Shown in pieces: positions 39,663 through 51,362 of a DNA stretch of 64,000 bases. The DNA is from Basidiobolus meristosporus CBS 931.73 (taxonomy: Eukaryota > Basidiobolomycota > Basidiobolomycetes > Basidiobolales > Basidiobolaceae): contig MCFE01000146.1 in NCBI GenBank assembly GCA_002104905.1, positions 1-64,000 on the forward strand. Reading direction: 5' to 3'. Numbering within the stretch: the stretch's first letter is position 1; the number at the start of each line of letters is the position of its first letter. The notes under the pieces are model-generated. The model did not search any database and was not told where the DNA came from. It saw only the letters and a program-made list of their open reading frames with translations. A program made the position numbers and the translations under genes.

Positions 39663-40011
39663 TGTTGTAAGAGTCTCGGAGATATTGGTAGTGATTGGGA
39701 GAACAAGTAGATTATGTGGTTTTTACTTAATGATTTATTGAATGTAAAAGTAGTATTTATATTTTTACCTGGTCTTGGCATTAAAAGCATGTAGAATACG
39801 TTAAGAAAGGTCCCAAGAACATGTGTGCAAAGTTTGGGGCTGTTTGGACAACTTATCAAATTTTCATGTTCTGGGTACCTGGTATTTTGGTGAAAATATT
39901 CTAAGTAAATCCCAACAAGGAATTTGGTCAGTATTCTCTAGGATTTGAGGGTAATGATCTAAGTGACTAAGTTAGGTGAATATTTAGGTGGAATTACAAA
40001 TTTTTACAACA
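39663..40011 (-). repeat. Solo copia LTR B nested in integrase of element 1
   Basis: It has TG...CA ends (TGTTGTAAGAG to TTACAACA), 349 bp. The flanks are cttttt-like on the left and ttttt on the right, a probable 5-bp target duplication with one mismatch. The uninterrupted equivalent is visible in element 2 near 44250 (actcctatttttaaggtata). Confidence 0.88.
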
Positions 40012-41870
40012 TTTTTAAGGTATACAACAGTGACAACTCATTCTGCCCATATATCATAGGATAATTTTTGATCATGAATCATAGATCTTGTCATATCAAT
40101 TATTGATCTGTTAGCATGTTCAGCTACTCCATTTAGCTGTGGGGAGTATGGTACAGTAGTCTCTTACTTTATCTCATGAACTTTGCAGAACTGGATGAAG
40201 TGTTTGGAGGTATATTCTCCACTATTATCAGAGCATATTTTCTTGATTTTTCCACCAGTTTCTCTCTCCACTGTGGCATTAGACTCCCTGAGCTTAGACA
40301 GGGCTTCTTCCTTTCTCTCCATGAAGTAGACTCATATGTATCTTGTATAAGAATCAATAAAAGTGATTAAATACTTGATCCTACCTAAGGATGAATTTTG
40401 CATAGGTCCACACAGATCTGAGTGAATTAGATCTAGTTTTTCTTATTTTTGATTAACCCAGAGCTCTTGAGCAGTTGTCTGGCTTGTGTCCCATATATGC
40501 ATGTTTCACAGTGCTCCAAATTAGCTGGGGATTAATTTTTACTCTGGAAATTAGCTGAACTTTGATCATTTTGCACATATAATCAAACTTGATGTGCCCA
40601 AATATCCTGTGCCAAAGCATTGGTGTTTCTTCATTTAAGTTACTTATATTGGCTTCCAAATATGATGGAGTATAAGTCAGCCTGTATAGGTTCTGATCTC
40701 TGATACCCAAAGCAATATGGGCACCATTTTTATCAGTGATCTTGCTTCCAGCATTGTCAATGCTGAAACTGAGTCCTTCTGCAGTGGCCTTTCTTACAGA
40801 TAGTAGGTTCTTGGCTATTTCTGGTACATAGAATACCTCTTTAAAGGTCAGTGTATGGCTACCCTCACTGCTTCTTAGGTTTACTTGGATAGTTCCTTCT
40901 CCCACTGCATCAAATGTTCTATGGTCACCCATGAAAGACTTCTTGATTGGTATTTCTTGATATTGGGTAAAAGTTCTTTTTGTTGTGTAAAGTGTCAAGA
41001 TGCTCCAGAGTCAATATACCACATCTGAGAATCCTTGTTTGTGGTCATGTTTAGTGCAGATATGAATAGTCTATCTTCAGTTGTTGGAGCGTTTCCATAT
41101 TCAGGCTTTTTCTGCTGCCTATCTTTCTTTTGAAGCACTGGTCTGATGTGTGTCCTTTCCTTTTGCAGTGGTTGCAAAACAGGATGCTGTTGTCTTTGTA
41201 GGGTCTTGGGTACCTCCTTTGTTGGTTATCATTGCTTATTAAAGCATTCTCTTCTTCCTTCTTATTGGTGCTTGATTTTCTTAGTTCTTCCTCCAGGAGC
41301 CTTCCATATACATAATATAAGGTTAAATCTTCAGTTCTGGACTCTAGGACTGATACAAGGCTCTGAAACATGTCTGTCAGGCTATTCAGCATGGTGACTA
41401 GCACATCCTCATCAGTAGCTGGTATACCCACAGATTTGATTTCATCTACCAGCAGGGTAATTCTGTTAATTAGATTTTTCATTTCTTCTCCTGGCAGCAT
41501 CTTTGTAGTAAAGATTTTTGTCTTGGTTACATTTTCCTAGCAGCTGAACATGACTGGTAGATGTCTTCTAATGCCTTCCAGGCATTCTTTGCCGTGTTTG
41601 CTCTTAAGCATCAAATTAGCAATTTGTCCTTAACATTAAGGCAAAGGCAGTTAAAGACACTTTGTTCTTTCTTATGGTACTTTAAGGCCTCTGCTCCCAC
41701 ATTTCTAGGAGGGCATTCTTCTCCCATGACAACATCCCAAAGGCCTCTTTCTTGTAGCAGCATCTTCATCTTCACCTTCCATACTTGGTAGTTAGATCCA
41801 TCCAACTTTTCAGTGGAGGGAAAAATTCCAGTAATAGCAGTTGTAGACATTGCAAAGCATGACAGCTTGA

Positions 41871-41881
41871 GGCTCATAACC
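41871..41881 (-). other. Primer binding site of copia element 1 (half-tRNA iMet)
   Basis: Directly next to LTR C stands ggctcataacc on the plus strand. This equals the anticodon stem-loop of fungal initiator tRNA-Met (GGGCTCATAACC), not a tRNA 3' end. Drosophila copia and yeast Ty5 are known to prime from such a half-tRNA. Confidence 0.75.
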
Positions 41882-42229
41882 TGTTGTAAGAGTCTTGGAG
41901 GTATTGGAAGTAATTGGGAGGACAAGTGGATTATCTGGTTTTCACTTAATGATTTATTTAATGTAAAAGTAGTATTTATAATTTTACCTGGTCTTGGCAT
42001 ACCAAACACATAAAGTAGGTGAAGCAAGACCCCAGGAGCATGTGTGTAAAGCTCAGGGCTGTTTGGACAGCTTTGAGAATTTTGATATTCTGGGTACCTG
42101 ATAATTTGGTGATAATATTCTAAGTAAATCCCAACAAGGAATTTGGTCAGTATTCTCTAGGAATTGAAGGTAATGCTCTAAGTGACTAAGTTAGGTGAAT
42201 ATTTAGGTGGAATTACAATTTTTACAACA
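41882..42229 (-). repeat. Copia LTR C, shared between elements 1 and 2
   Basis: 348 bp with ends TGTTG and CAACA. On its low side is the primer site and gag start of element 1. On its high side is the RNase H end of element 2 with a GAGTGGTAG purine tract against TGTTG. It therefore acts as 5' LTR for one element and 3' LTR for the other. Confidence 0.88.
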
Positions 42230-44589
42230 CTACCACTCAGCTAAATGTTCATACTGACTAGTCCTAATTTTGACATATGATATTCAATCTTGTGTCTAGC
42301 TAATTGCTTGGTAAATATGTCTGCAATCATTTCATCTGAAGGACAGTAAACTAAGCTAACTAAGTTATTGTCTATAGCTTCATGTATGATATGATGTCTA
42401 ATATCTATGTGCTTAGTTCTAGCATGAAAAGTTGGATTTCTACCTAATTGTATACATCCTTGATTATCTTGAAATAAATTAATAGGCGTTTTTTGACATA
42501 GGACTAAATCTGTATAAAGCTTTCTTAACCACATTACTTCTTTTGTAGCTTCACAGGCTGCCCTGCCTCTGTGGTGGAAAGTACTACAGTTGGTTGCTTT
42601 CTTGAATTCCATGAAATTGCTCCTTTACAGTAAAGAACGGTGTATCCTGTGGTGTATCTTCTGTCCTTTAAATATTGTCCCCAATCAGCATCAGAATATC
42701 CCACAAGATCCTGTTCTGAGTCAGTATAAGTGTATCTCAAGCAGATATCAGCAGTTCCTTTTAGGTATTTAAAAATCCACTTAACTGCTGCAATATGATC
42801 AGATCCATAGTTCTGATTATGCTGGCTGACAACTCCCACTGAATATGAGATATCTGAAAGTGCCTCAAGCATGATATATATCAGATTGTCAACCATAGAT
42901 TAATAAGGACTGTCAGGGCTTTCAGATGGCTCCAAGCTCTCTTGACCTAGTTGAGATTTGACCAAGGTAAGGTTTGTCACCATTGGTGTAGCTACCAGTT
43001 TACAGTCTTCCATTTGGTACTGCTTTAGTATATCTTGAGTATACTTGGATTGGCTTACAGTGATAGTCTGGGTATTTCTGTCTATGGAGAACTTTATCCC
43101 TAAGTAGTAACTGAGTTCTCCTAGATTGGTTATCTTGAACTCTTTATATAGGCTAGATTTAGTCTCTTCCAATGTTTTTAGTATATTGATGGCTATAATA
43201 AGATCATCCACATATAGAGCTAATAGAACTTGGTTTGCAATATCTGACTTATAGTATGTACCATAGTCAGCATTACTCCTTTTGATACTCAAGGATTTCA
43301 AATAAGAATATATCTTGCAATTCCAGGCTCTTGGTGATTGTTTGAGACCATATAGATATTTTAAGCTTGCAGACCAGATGGGGGTTATCTTGGTCAGCAA
43401 ACCCATCAGGCTGGTCCATATACATGTCCTCATCAAGCTCTCCATTCAAATATGCAGTTTTAACATCCATTTGATGTATAAAAAACTTGTATTTGGCAGC
43501 AATAGCCAATATCAATCTGATGGAATCAAACTTGGCCACCAGTGCAAAGCTCTCAGTATAGTCAAGTCATTGTGTTTGAGAGTATCCTTTGGCCACAAGT
43601 CTTGCTTTGTATTTTTTAATTTAACCATCAGCCTTGTATTTTGTCTCAAAGACCCATCTGCATCCAATTGCAGATCTCCAAAACTTTGTCTGAGGGCTAA
43701 TCAGGGCCTCTTTTACAGTGTGGGGCTCATCAATATGGACTGAATAGGCATAGGCTAAGTTTATACCCTCATTGATACAGTAATTTGCGCTATTTCTTGT
43801 CCAGCTGGATCTCCTGGTATTTGATACTTGAGTGATCACTTCTGGGATATTCCTGGGCACTGATTCAGGCTGAATCACATTTGCAGAGTCCTCTGGAGTG
43901 AAAAGGTTCTCATTGTTTTGCTCTAAATCAATCTTGACTATTGGTGGACATGAGATCAAATTTTTGTCATTATCTAATGTCATTTTTTGCGACAATTTTG
44001 AATTTTCACCATACAACACATCCATGGACTTAATCAGCTTCTTTGCTTTGGTATTGTAGAGTCTGTATGCCTTACTCTTGTTGCAGTAGCCCAAAAATAT
44101 GCACTTTACACTTTTTGGCTTAAATTTTGACTGATTTCCTTGGCATATACTTTACACCCAAACATTCTTAGATGTTCTGCACTTGGTCTGTAATCATACC
44201 ATGCTTCAAATGGAGTAGAATCACAAAGTATTCTGTTATAACTCCTATTTTTAAGGTATACAGCAGTGGTAACTGACTCTGCCCAAAATAATATGATATT
44301 TTTTGATCATAGATCATTCAGCTTGTCATATCAGTTATTGATCTATTTGCATGTTCCACTTGTCCATTTTGCCATGGGGAGTATGGTACAGTAGTCTCTT
44401 GCTTTATCCCATGAATTTTCCAGAAGTGGATGAAGAGTTCTGCGGTATATTCTCCACCAATGTCTGAGAATATTTTCATTATATTTTCACCAGTTTTCTC
44501 TCCACAATGGCTCTAAACTCCCTGAGCTTAGACAGAGCTTCATCCTTTTTCTCCATGAAGTAGACCCACATGAATCTTATATAACCATC

Positions 44590-45093
44590 TGTTATGAATA
44601 GACACAAGGCAGGAGGAAAAGCTAGGCACGGCAGGAAAGGACTTAGGTGTGGACCATCAAGGCAAGGCTGTTTATTCAAGACCTGTGTTTATCAGACTGA
44701 GGAATACTTAAGGGGGGATAGGACTATATATACTTTTTGGTTATACTGATGCCAAGAGATATTGGCAAATACTAATGGGGTTGTGGGGTGAGGCACAGTA
44801 ATGGTGCTGGGGATAATGACATAGATGACACAGCACTGAGACAGGATGGGGAAGTGGATTGGGTCACCTGATCATGTGACTAAGTCATGTGACCTGGTAA
44901 TTCCATATACGGTACTGGACTATGAAAAATACAATGGGAAGCTTCCATGGAATGTTCCATTGTGTAACAATGGTTTGGAATGGTCAGGAACTTTTGGGAA
45001 GGTGGTAGAAGGTTCCAGAAGGAATCTCTTAGAAATTGAGCTTGGAAGCTGAAACTTGGCATGGGTGTTTGTGGTTGTCATGTGATCATGACA
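44590..45093. repeat. Solo LTR of 504 bp inserted in copia element 2
   Basis: It has TG...CA ends (TGTTATGAATAG to GATCATGACA) flanked by a perfect 5-bp duplication ccatc at 44585-44589 and 45094-45098. The surrounding integrase sequence is continuous once it is removed. Read on the minus strand it begins TGTCATGATCACAT, like the LTR of gypsy element B at 63623, so it belongs to that group. An internal tatatata tract at about 44727 may be its promoter. Confidence 0.92.
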
Positions 45094-46567
45094 CCATCAA
45101 TAAGTGTGATTCAATACTTCATCTTGCCTAATGATAAATCTTGTGTAGGTCCACATAGATCTAAGTGAATTAGATCTAAATTTTTCTTAGTTTTGATTAG
45201 CCCTAAGCTTGTGAACAGTTGTCTGGCTTGTTTCTCATATTTGCAGGCTTTACAGTGCTCCAAACTAGCTGGGGGATCAATTTTTACTCCAGAAATTGGC
45301 TGATCTTTGATCATTTTGCGCAAATAATCAAAATCAATGTGTTGAAATCTTCTGTGTGAAAGCATTAGTGTTCTTCATTTAAGTTACTTATTTGGCTTCC
45401 AGATATACTGGAAGATAAGTCACCTTATATAGATTCCAATCTCTGATACCCAAAGCAATATTGGGACCATTTTGATCAGTGATCCTGTATCCAGAATTGT
45501 CAAAACTGGGACTGAGTCCTTCTGCAGTGGCCTTGCTTACAGATAGTAGGTTCCTGGCTATTTCTGGTACATAGAGTACTTATTCAAAGGTCAGTGTATG
45601 GCTTCCTTCACTGCTTCTAAGGTATACTTGAATAGTTCCTTCTCCCACTGCATCAAGTGTTCAACTGACACCCGTGAAAACCTTCTTGATTGGAATTTCT
45701 TCATATTGGGTAGAAAGTTCTTTTTGGTGTGTAAAGTGTTGGGATTCTCCAGAGTCAATGTAGCACATCTGAGAATCCTTGTTTGTGGTTGTATTTAGTA
45801 CAGATATGTATAGTCTGTTGCTGCAGTGTTTATATATTCAGGCTTTTCTTGCTAATTATCTCACTCTTTGCAACACTAGTCTGATGTGCATCCTTTCCTT
45901 TTGCAATAGTAGCAAAGCAGATTGCTGTTGCCTTTGTAGTGTCTTGGGTCCTCATTAGTTGGTTAACATTGCTTATTAAAGCATTTTCTTCTTCCTTCTT
46001 ATAGGTGCTTGAATTTCTTAATTCTTCATCCATATACATAATTTAAGGTCAAGTATTCAGTTCTAGACTCTAGGGCTGATACAGGCTCTGAAACTTGTCT
46101 GTCAGGCTATTCAGGATAGTAACTATCACATCCTCATTAGTAGTTAGTATGCCCACAGATTCCATCTCATCCACCAGCAGGGTAGTTCTGTAAATTAGAT
46201 TTTTCATTTCTTCTCCTGGCTGCAGCGTGTGTTTCAGAATTTTTGTCTTGGATACATTTTCTTAGCAGCTGAATATGACTGGCAGGTGTCTTCAAATGCC
46301 TTCCAGGTATTCTTTGCCATTTTTGTCTTTGACATTTAGGCATATGCAGCTGAAGGCACTTTGTTTATTCTTCTGGTACTTTAAGGATTCCCCTCCTATG
46401 TTTTTAGGAGGGCATTCTTCTCCCATAACAGAATCGCAAAGGCCTCTCTCTTGTAGCAGCATCTTCATCTTCAACTTTAACATGTGGTAGTTAGATCCAT
46501 CCAACTTTTCAGCAGAGGGGAAAAATCCAGTAAGTGCAGTGGTAGACATTGCAGAGAGTGACAACTT

Positions 46568-46580
46568 GGGGCTCATAACC
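46568..46580 (-). other. Primer binding site of copia element 2 (half-tRNA iMet)
   Basis: ggggctcataacc abuts LTR D and matches the initiator tRNA-Met anticodon stem-loop, as in element 1. Confidence 0.78.
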
Positions 46581-47097
46581 TGTTGTAAGTGTCTTGGAGA
46601 TATTGGAAGTGTTTGGGAGAACAAGTAGATTATGTGGTGTTCACTTAGTGATTTATTGAATGCCAAAGTAGTAGTTACACTTTATATAGTCTTGACACTA
46701 CAAGCATGTGGAGTAGGTTAAAGAAGGTCCCAAGAACATGTGTGCAAAGCTTAGGGCTGTTTGAACAACTTTGAGTATTTTCATGTACTGGGTACATGGT
46801 AATTTGGTGAAAATATTCCAAGTAAATTCCAACAAGGATTTTGGTCAGTATTGTCTAGGACTTGAAGGTGATGATTCAAGTGACTAAGCTAGATGAATAT
46901 CTAGGTGGAGTTACAAGCTTTACGGCATTTTGGATAACTTTGAGAAAGATCATACCCCAAGCATCTGAAAATTTGGTGAAAATATTCAAAGTAGATCCTC
47001 AGAAGAGAATTGGTCTGAATATAATGCTAATCAAACAGCAAGATCAATGTTGCTAAGTTAGCATGAATGTTTAGGTGACAACTTAATAGCTACAACA
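46581..47097 (-). repeat. Composite copia LTR D plus fragment of an older LTR
   Basis: Positions 46581 to about 46920 match LTRs A-C. From about 46921 to 47097 the sequence repeats the internal part of an LTR again (aactttgagaaagatcat onward, ending TACAACA) and resembles LTR E (48785-49115) more than A-C. Element 2 therefore seems to have inserted into, or recombined with, the 3' LTR of an older element. Confidence 0.65.
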
Positions 47098-48784
47098 CCA
47101 CCACTCAACAAACTATTCATAAGAAATAAATACACATTGAGAGTGTGCAATCTGTAATAAGCATATAAGACTTAATTGTGTTGCATATGGAACTAATATA
47201 TTATCCAGCAGTATACATATTTGTGCTCAGCTTAATTGAGCTAGTAACTTGTAATTCAATGTGCATATCTATTTTGTAGTATGCCTAAGAAATCTCATTG
47301 ATCTGATTGTAATACTAATCATCAACTTTAATTGGTTTTACAGGCTTAAGTAATGCGCTGTGTCTAATTGTCAGATTGTAATAATAATATATAGCCTCTG
47401 GGCTATCCAGTGCTTCTTATTTGAGCAAAATGTCCCACATTTGGTCAAGTTAAGGCTTTTTCATTTACAGTAGATTGGGAGTTTCCTTATTTCCAGGTAA
47501 AAGTCTAATTCATTTAGACAACTTCACTGTGTGTCCATATTAGCCTCAGGGTCAGTTACTTCCATCATATAGACACTAAATGAGGTAAGAGAAATGATTA
47601 ATATTGGGCCAAGTTAAGGTTTTGCATTTTATGCCTGATCCAGATTGTCCTCATTTCCTGGCACTGTGGCACATATCACAGGACCAAAGAAAAAGGTTTT
47701 TGCTCAACTCTGAGTTGGGATGGCCTACTCCCACTTGAAACATGCCTGTTTAGTGACTCAGATCCACAAAAAGAATCTAGATTGATCATCTTTGTATTCC
47801 TTAAGTAGCAATAACTTTCTCTGGACTTATTACTTCATTTACAGTAGATTCAAAGTATGTCCATTTGCCTCATGAATCACCCAGTTTGGTATCAAAAGTA
47901 CCGTAGATTGTTTGGTGGATATTTTCAGAGTGCTTCTACCAATTTGGACTTATACAGCTGCTTTTGTCTTATCAGAATATACTTGTGGGTACAAATATAT
48001 ATACTTGGCACCCACGTATATCAATTGTAGCTTTTGATACAGTAGACCATACTTGATCAAATAAACTGCATTTGAAAGTTAGTTTCATCTGTACTGGGTA
48101 TCAAACTCCAAAATATTAGCTTTTTGAGCAACAGAGCTTGGCATTCTTGCAATTGATTGTGTGGCACATAGTACTCCAGGTGGATATATATGTATTTTAT
48201 ATCTATAAGATCCTGGACAATTGGGGGAGCTTGCTTCTAAGATATTTGTTCTCTGATAAGTGGTCCAAAATGGCGGTTAACAGCTCCAGTATTTGCATTC
48301 TCAGCCTTATCTTGAGAAGCAACAAATTTGATATAATCTTCCTCCAGTGATCTTTAAATAATGATCTGTTTTTTTCTTGCAATTCAGGAAAATATTCCAC
48401 CCAAAAGCTTGTCCAACAGTCAATTGAGGTTGCATGGATATGTATAGCAGTACATTTCATTGCAGATCTGGACCCTCAATTGTTGGAATTATGCAATTTT
48501 CTTCAGTAGTGGTGGAGCACCAACATACTATATTTCTTGACATATTTACATGGCTGCTTGATATACTCTCCCTCATAACTAGCTTTAGTAGCTACCAAAG
48601 GGGTCTTTTGGAGGCATATCCATCTTCTCCGCAGCAATATCATCATGAGCAAAGTCCTTTTAACAGCAGTAGTCATCTTTAGCTTCAGCAGTGCAATGGT
48701 GCCAAGAATCTTTCTCCAGACTAGCAGAAGTACATTCAAGGCAAGGTAGACACCAAAAAGAGAGCAAGCTTGGGACTAATAACC
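47098..48784 (-). mobile_element. Degenerate internal region of an older copia relative (element 3)
   Basis: It is bounded by an LTR fragment (to 47097) and LTR E (from 48785), and has a decayed primer site gggactaataacc at 48772-48784. Minus-strand frames at 48503-48739 and 48203-48460 occupy the gag position but carry no clear domain. No pol could be recognised. At about 1.7 kb it is either a deleted remnant or a non-autonomous derivative. Confidence 0.5.
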
Positions 48785-49115
48785 TGTTGCACTATTCTAA
48801 GGAGTATTGGAAGAGGATTTACGTGTTATTCACTTGTAGATTTATAGATCAGAAGTATGGTATTTATACCTTTGATATATTAGGGCAAACAGGCATGTAG
48901 AGTTTGTTAAGTAAGGTCCCAAGAATATGTGTGCAAAGTTTGGGGGCTTTTGGGCAACTTTGAGAAGGATCATAATCTGGTACCTGATAATTTGGTGAGA
49001 ATATTCTAAGTAAATCCTAACAAAAAATTGGTCAGGACAGAATGCCAATAAAAGAGTAAGATCTATGTGACTTAGCTAGCATGAATATTTAGATGACAAC
49101 TTAAGATTTACCACA
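48785..49115 (-). repeat. Copia LTR E (older subfamily)
   Basis: It begins TGTTGCACTATTC and ends near TTTACCACA, about 331 bp. It aligns with LTRs A-D but is clearly more diverged. It is the 5' LTR of element 3. Confidence 0.7.
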
Positions 49116-49696
49116 TTTTTTAGCCTCACAGGCTGCTATTTATTCCACCTCTGTGGTGGAAAGTTATACAAATGGAGGCTAACTTGAGTTTGGTGAAATT
49201 GCTTCTTCACAGTAAAGGAAGGTGACTCCAGCAGCAGATATTCTGACCTCTAGATCTTGTCCCCAATCAGCAATCAATTATCCCAAAAGATCGTGATCTG
49301 AGCCCTGAAGCACAAGTATCACTGGTTCCTTTTAGATATCTAGAAATCTGCTTAACTGCTACAACAAAATTAGCTCTGTAGTTCTGATTAGGTCAACTGG
49401 CAACTACCACTGAAAACATGATATCTTGAGAAGCTCCTAGCATACTATATATGAAGTAACCTACCTTAGACTAGGAAGTGATGTCTAAGCTCTCATATGG
49501 CACCAGGCTTTCTTAATCTGGTTAAGTCTTAACCAAGTTATGATTTGTCTCCATTGAAGTGGCTGTAGTATTATAGTCTTCCATCTAGTACTTCTTAAGT
49601 ATACTGTGAGCATGTTTGGACTGGCTTAGGGTGATAGTGTGGGTACTTCTGTCCAGGGAGAACATTATCCTTAATTTGTTACTGAGCTCTCCTAGA
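49116..49696 (-). pseudogene. Truncated copia reverse transcriptase/RNase H remnant
   Basis: The sequence parallels 42543-43130 of element 2 (the cacaggctgc...cctctgtggtggaaag block, then the attatagtcttccat block) but with many stops. It lacks the last roughly 300 bp of RNase H before LTR E. Homology ends abruptly at about 49696 (ctcctagaccc). Confidence 0.7.
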
Positions 49697-50125
49697 CCCT
49701 GTGATAAATTATATGGTCCCACAGGAGGATCTATTCCAGGTCCACCATCAAGATCTTACAATGAGGCCATCATAATGCCAGCATTGTGGAATTATGGATC
49801 CTCCTCATGATATTTCAATGGGATTGTGATGATGTTTTGTTAATTTTACTACTAAATGGGCTAGCAAGCTTAGTGGTTCTTTAGCAGTCCTTTGGTAGGA
49901 TTTGCATGATATTCTGACAGTCTTATTACAGTCTACACTTACTTGAGTCAGCACAACCAGCCCATACATGCAAATGCCAAATATGGAAAAATATACAATG
50001 GTGATCTGATGGCCTCAATGCTGACATACATGGGCATTATAGCAGCAGTACAGCAGCCTACAGATAGTTATGTTCAATAATGCTAAGAATCTACCAAATG
50101 GGCTTTCCTTTAGCAACCTCCCCTT
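49697..50125. other. Unassigned AT-rich stretch between retroelements
   Basis: Nothing recognised. It may belong to the upstream flank of gypsy element B. Confidence 0.3.
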
Positions 50126-50479
50126 GTGCTATTGATATATTCCATTGTAGGATCACCGCAGCTTATTTCTAGCCCACTACAACCATGGGTATTCCACATA
50201 TGGTTTGAATCAAAAAATAAATACAGCCCCCTGCTTACTAGCCTCTGCATATGCACACACCTACTGCAATTGACACACTTCTATCACCTCAACTTTGTGG
50301 CATTTGCATTTGATACTTGCAAAGTTGCTATATACCTTATATTGCTGGTGACAAATTCATCTGGCAAACATATGCTTGGTTGCCACCACTTTTGCCATGA
50401 ATACCTCCTGAATATCCACAAAGAACTCTTTGTTACTTGGCTAATATATTCCTTCTCCCTACTGGATTCTAGTCCCCCT

Positions 50480-50945
50480 TGTAGATTCACCCTAGTTCTT
50501 GCTTGTATGAATTCAATATTGAGTGGTGGGGAGATTGGCTTGTACCCAATAGAAGCCTGGCACATTATGGTAAAGTTGTATCAATAAGAGTTAGTTGCTT
50601 GATGCATCTAACCAAACTTTATATTACTTAGCTGATTACCCACACATTGAGCTGCTTAGCTTCTTAATGTCATGATCACATGTCATCCCTGATCTCCAAT
50701 GTTCAAGCTAAATCAAGTTGGTGAAGAAATGTGTCTACTCATAAGAGTTTTATCAATCTACTCTTGTCTTACCTGTGGATCTCTGCCTTCTACCCAAGTT
50801 CTTGAGAAGAACTTCTAAAGTAATACCTACCATAGGTATCACCCTGAATCTTTCCCTAGTCATGTCCTCTAGAGGCAAAGATACTTTATCTATGTAATAT
50901 TATTGGCCAAAGCTGCATTCACTTTATTACCCTGCTGGTGTAGTT
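50480..50945 (+). mobile_element. Displaced 5' portion (LTR and leader) of gypsy element B
   Basis: At 50668 starts TGTCATGATCACATGTCATC, a near copy of the start of B's 3' LTR at 63623. The 150 bp before it resemble 63,810-63,930 (taaagttgt..., ctgattacccac, gctgcttagcttc). Positions 50941-50945 (tagtt) are duplicated at 58418-58422, where B's leader resumes, so gypsy A has split B here. The exact LTR ends are not resolved. Confidence 0.6.
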
Positions 50946-51317
50946 TGTGGGTTATTACTGACTGTACTTGGTGAGTGGGAGAGCTTATAGGTCAAGTCAG
51001 TACCACTTGGTTCAGAGTAGCTTCCAACAGAAGGTAGCAAGGTAATACAGACTTGTGTTTATTTTGTCCAGTATCCCCTTGTCTTGGTTAGATTGGGTAC
51101 ATATATATATCACTTGGGGGGGGCCTAGATAATAGTCAATATGTTATAAAATAGGGGTGTGAAAACCTTCCTGTTATGGTAAGTGTTCTAACTAGATAAG
51201 GGGAGGGATAGGAGGGAGGGTGCGTGGGGGAATCATAGGGAGGATACTGGGGGATTTTGGGTAGGACTCTGGGGAGAACTCTTGGGCAAAGAGTGGGTAC
51301 TGCATTTAGTACTCAAA
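50946..51317 (-). repeat. 3' LTR of gypsy element A
   Basis: 372 bp, closely matching 58047-58417. The outer end is TGTGGGTTATTACTGAC; the inner end has decayed from TGTGAG to TTTGAG on the element strand. It is preceded by the target duplication tagtt (50941-50945). Confidence 0.93.
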
Positions 51318-51362
51318 TGTCCCAGGGGTTAAGAGGGAGCTTTGTCCTGAAAGTTCTCTTGA

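Larger units (their letters stand above)
38241..42229 (-). mobile_element. Ty1/copia element 1, degraded, interrupted by a solo LTR
   Basis: Read on the minus strand: LTR C (41882-42229), half-tRNA primer site (41871-41881), gag (about 41865-41051) with KLDGSNYQVWKVKMKMLLQE and zinc knuckle CNHCKRKGHTSDQC, protease motif WYIDSGAS at about 41000, GAG-pre-integrase and integrase (40998 to 39237, with CSDNSGEY and HSDLCGP remnants), and reverse transcriptase start (CRWVFKTKYKVEGSIERYKARLVAKGYSQ, 39069 to about 38730). It then ends after a deletion that removes most of RT and RNase H, at LTR A. Frames are broken by stops. A solo LTR (39663-40011) sits inside the integrase. The order gag-PR-IN-RT is diagnostic of copia. 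Confidence 0.9.
41882..46920 (-). mobile_element. Ty1/copia element 2, defective, in tandem with element 1
   Basis: Read on the minus strand: 5' LTR D (46581-46920, truncated), primer site (46568-46580), gag (EKLDGSNYHMLKLKMKMLLQERGL), protease/GAG-pre-integrase (45400-45111), integrase interrupted by a 504-bp solo LTR (44590-45093), integrase C-terminus (44094-43621), reverse transcriptase (43539-42900) with an intact YVDD (LLALYVDDLIIA), and RNase H (42896-42241) with GYSDADWG, LSTTEAG and ARTKHIDIRHHIIHE, ending at LTR C. Several frameshifts and stops separate the parts, so it is not autonomous as it stands. It keeps more of pol than element 1. Confidence 0.92.

Noticed and set aside
44590-45093. 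Small frames (44846-45052, 44880-45062) inside the solo LTR
   Set aside because: They lie wholly within an LTR and have no domain.
38241-49115. Similar repeats that might be read as a regular array (CRISPR-like)
   Set aside because: The repeated units are 330-350-bp LTRs with TG...CA ends and primer sites, spaced by retrotransposon coding sequence.
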